A DNA stretch of 31,717 nucleotides from a virus. A program made the position numbers and the translations under genes. Under the pieces are notes generated by a model. That model was not told where the DNA came from and ran no database searches. It worked only from the letters and a program-made list of their open reading frames with translations. How positions within the stretch are numbered: the stretch's first letter is position 1; every line of letters starts with the position of its first letter. The DNA lies in the IMG/VR virus record IMGVR_UViG_3300036652_002376, positions 1 through 31,717 of that record. One strand, given 5' to 3'. Shown here in pieces: positions 31,069-31,717 of the stretch.

Positions 31069-31717
31069 AAGGCTTAAATCTATCTCATTTCAAAAAGATG
31101 AAAGAGGATAAGCATTCAGCGACCCTGATTCATAAAGATGGACATCAGTTCTTAATTGCAAAAGCTCCTCTTACGCATCTTCAGAAGAAACAGCTCGAGA
31201 ATTTAGAGATGCATTATGCTGAAGGCGGCGATGTTCCTGAAATTCCCATGGGTGAGAATACTCCTGAGATGAATGAACGAGACCAGCTTGGGATGCCACA
31301 CGCTGATAATTCAGTTCAAGGCCCTTATGAAGTACAGACCGAAACTCCTGCCAGATCTCCAGCTGGAGAAGAAGAAGAGATTAAAGAAGAAATTAGAATT
31401 CAGCCCCCAAGGCAAGCGCAAGAACTTAAAGCCCAAGAACCTGGCCTTAAAATGCAGCAAAATGCTGAAAGGCAAAAAGCAAAAGCACTTGCTAATCAAG
31501 GCGAAGCTGAAGTCGATGCGATTCAACATTATCAAGATAATTTAGAGATGACTCCGACTTCTGGAGAAGTCTTTTCCATGTATCAAGATTCCGACAACAA
31601 GCTGAGACAAGCTTATGCCGACAAAGAGCTTGATCCGAATAAGTATTGGGATAAACACTCTAAAGTTTTAGCAGGCATTGGCATTGGTGTTTCAGCACTT
31701 GGCCAGATTTTAGGTCC
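31065..31717 (+). CDS. Ejection protein, N-terminal part (cut by the window end)
   Basis: ATG 31065 overlaps the previous stop. About 217 residues are visible and the frame is still open at 31717. Regions: a basic start (MKGLNLSHFKKMKEDKHSAT), a glutamate/proline-rich and glutamine-rich middle (about 75-150), then a conserved-looking SMYQDSDNKLRQAYADKELD and KYWDKHSKVL, leading to a hydrophobic glycine-zipper-like segment (AGIGIGVSALGQILG). That last part suggests membrane insertion during DNA delivery. If the sequence simply closed onto base 1, a stop would come two codons later, so the ends of this window are not directly joined. Confidence 0.7.
   Translation, partial: MKGLNLSHFKKMKEDKHSATLIHKDGHQFLIAKAPLTHLQKKQLENLEMHYAEGGDVPEIPMGENTPEMNERDQLGMPHADNSVQGPYEVQTETPARSPAGEEEEIKEEIRIQPPRQAQELKAQEPGLKMQQNAERQKAKALANQGEAEVDAIQHYQDNLEMTPTSGEVFSMYQDSDNKLRQAYADKELDPNKYWDKHSKVLAGIGIGVSALGQILG

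Noticed and set aside
31273-31545. 90-aa lysine-rich ORF in another frame
   Set aside because: It overlaps the open ejection-protein frame and arises from its Glu/Gln-rich codons.
1-31717. Window as a complete circular genome
   Set aside because: Joining 31717 to 1 puts a stop two codons into the last gene and does not extend the first partial gene, so sequence is missing between the ends.

Overview
The window looks like roughly three quarters of the genome of a short-tailed, podovirus-type phage of a bacterium. The evidence is a continuous virion block on the + strand: small and large terminase, portal, scaffold, HK97-type major capsid, head-tail adaptor, collar-domain fiber, tail nozzle and ejection proteins. 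There are also glycine-rich fiber genes, a GH24 endolysin, a tRNA and many small overlapping genes. Shine-Dalgarno sites are strong (AAGGAG, AAGGGGAT), and base composition looks moderately AT-rich. The host cannot be told from the sequence. Both ends of the window cut through genes. The gene order (ejection proteins at the right end, fibers at the left end) suggests a circularly permuted genome with the missing ejection-protein genes outside the window.

Layout. 1-1092: end of a probable ejection protein plus a small unknown protein. 1102-5981: fiber and tail-appendage genes, including a four-repeat protein and a 936-aa fiber with two glycine-rich modules and a C1q-like tip. 5971-6919: lysis cassette (endolysin, small membrane-associated protein, unknown protein). 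6955-7520: no gene, but a densely structured region that I interpret as a large non-coding RNA. 7545-7856: small basic protein. 7864-10121: leftward cluster with a VRR-NUC nuclease, a membrane protein and several conserved phage proteins. 10112-10278: promoter, short RNA or leader and terminator. 10289-14835: rightward early/middle genes (zinc-ribbon, HTH and RecT-like proteins, many tiny ORFs, tRNA-Asn). 14882-16992: terminase genes. 16993-17345: terminator and repeat-rich spacer. 17346-31717: head, connector, tail and ejection genes.

The most striking result is a compact group I intron of 211 nt (22711-22921) that interrupts the last codons of the major capsid gene. P1, P3-P9 and P10 can all be drawn, with the expected U.G pair at the 5' splice site and a terminal G. 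The unspliced gene ends early with an unrelated tail. Splicing replaces that tail with a 21-codon ending.

Other points of note are the ~430-nt structured RNA at 7063-7490; a promoter-RNA-terminator unit at 10112-10278 whose predicted 5' end is complementary to its own terminator loop; a hairpin over the capsid ribosome binding site; a likely single-base frameshift in a small early gene; a leftover fiber C-terminus; and repeat clusters downstream of terL. No DNA polymerase, helicase, primase, integrase or CRISPR locus was recognised.
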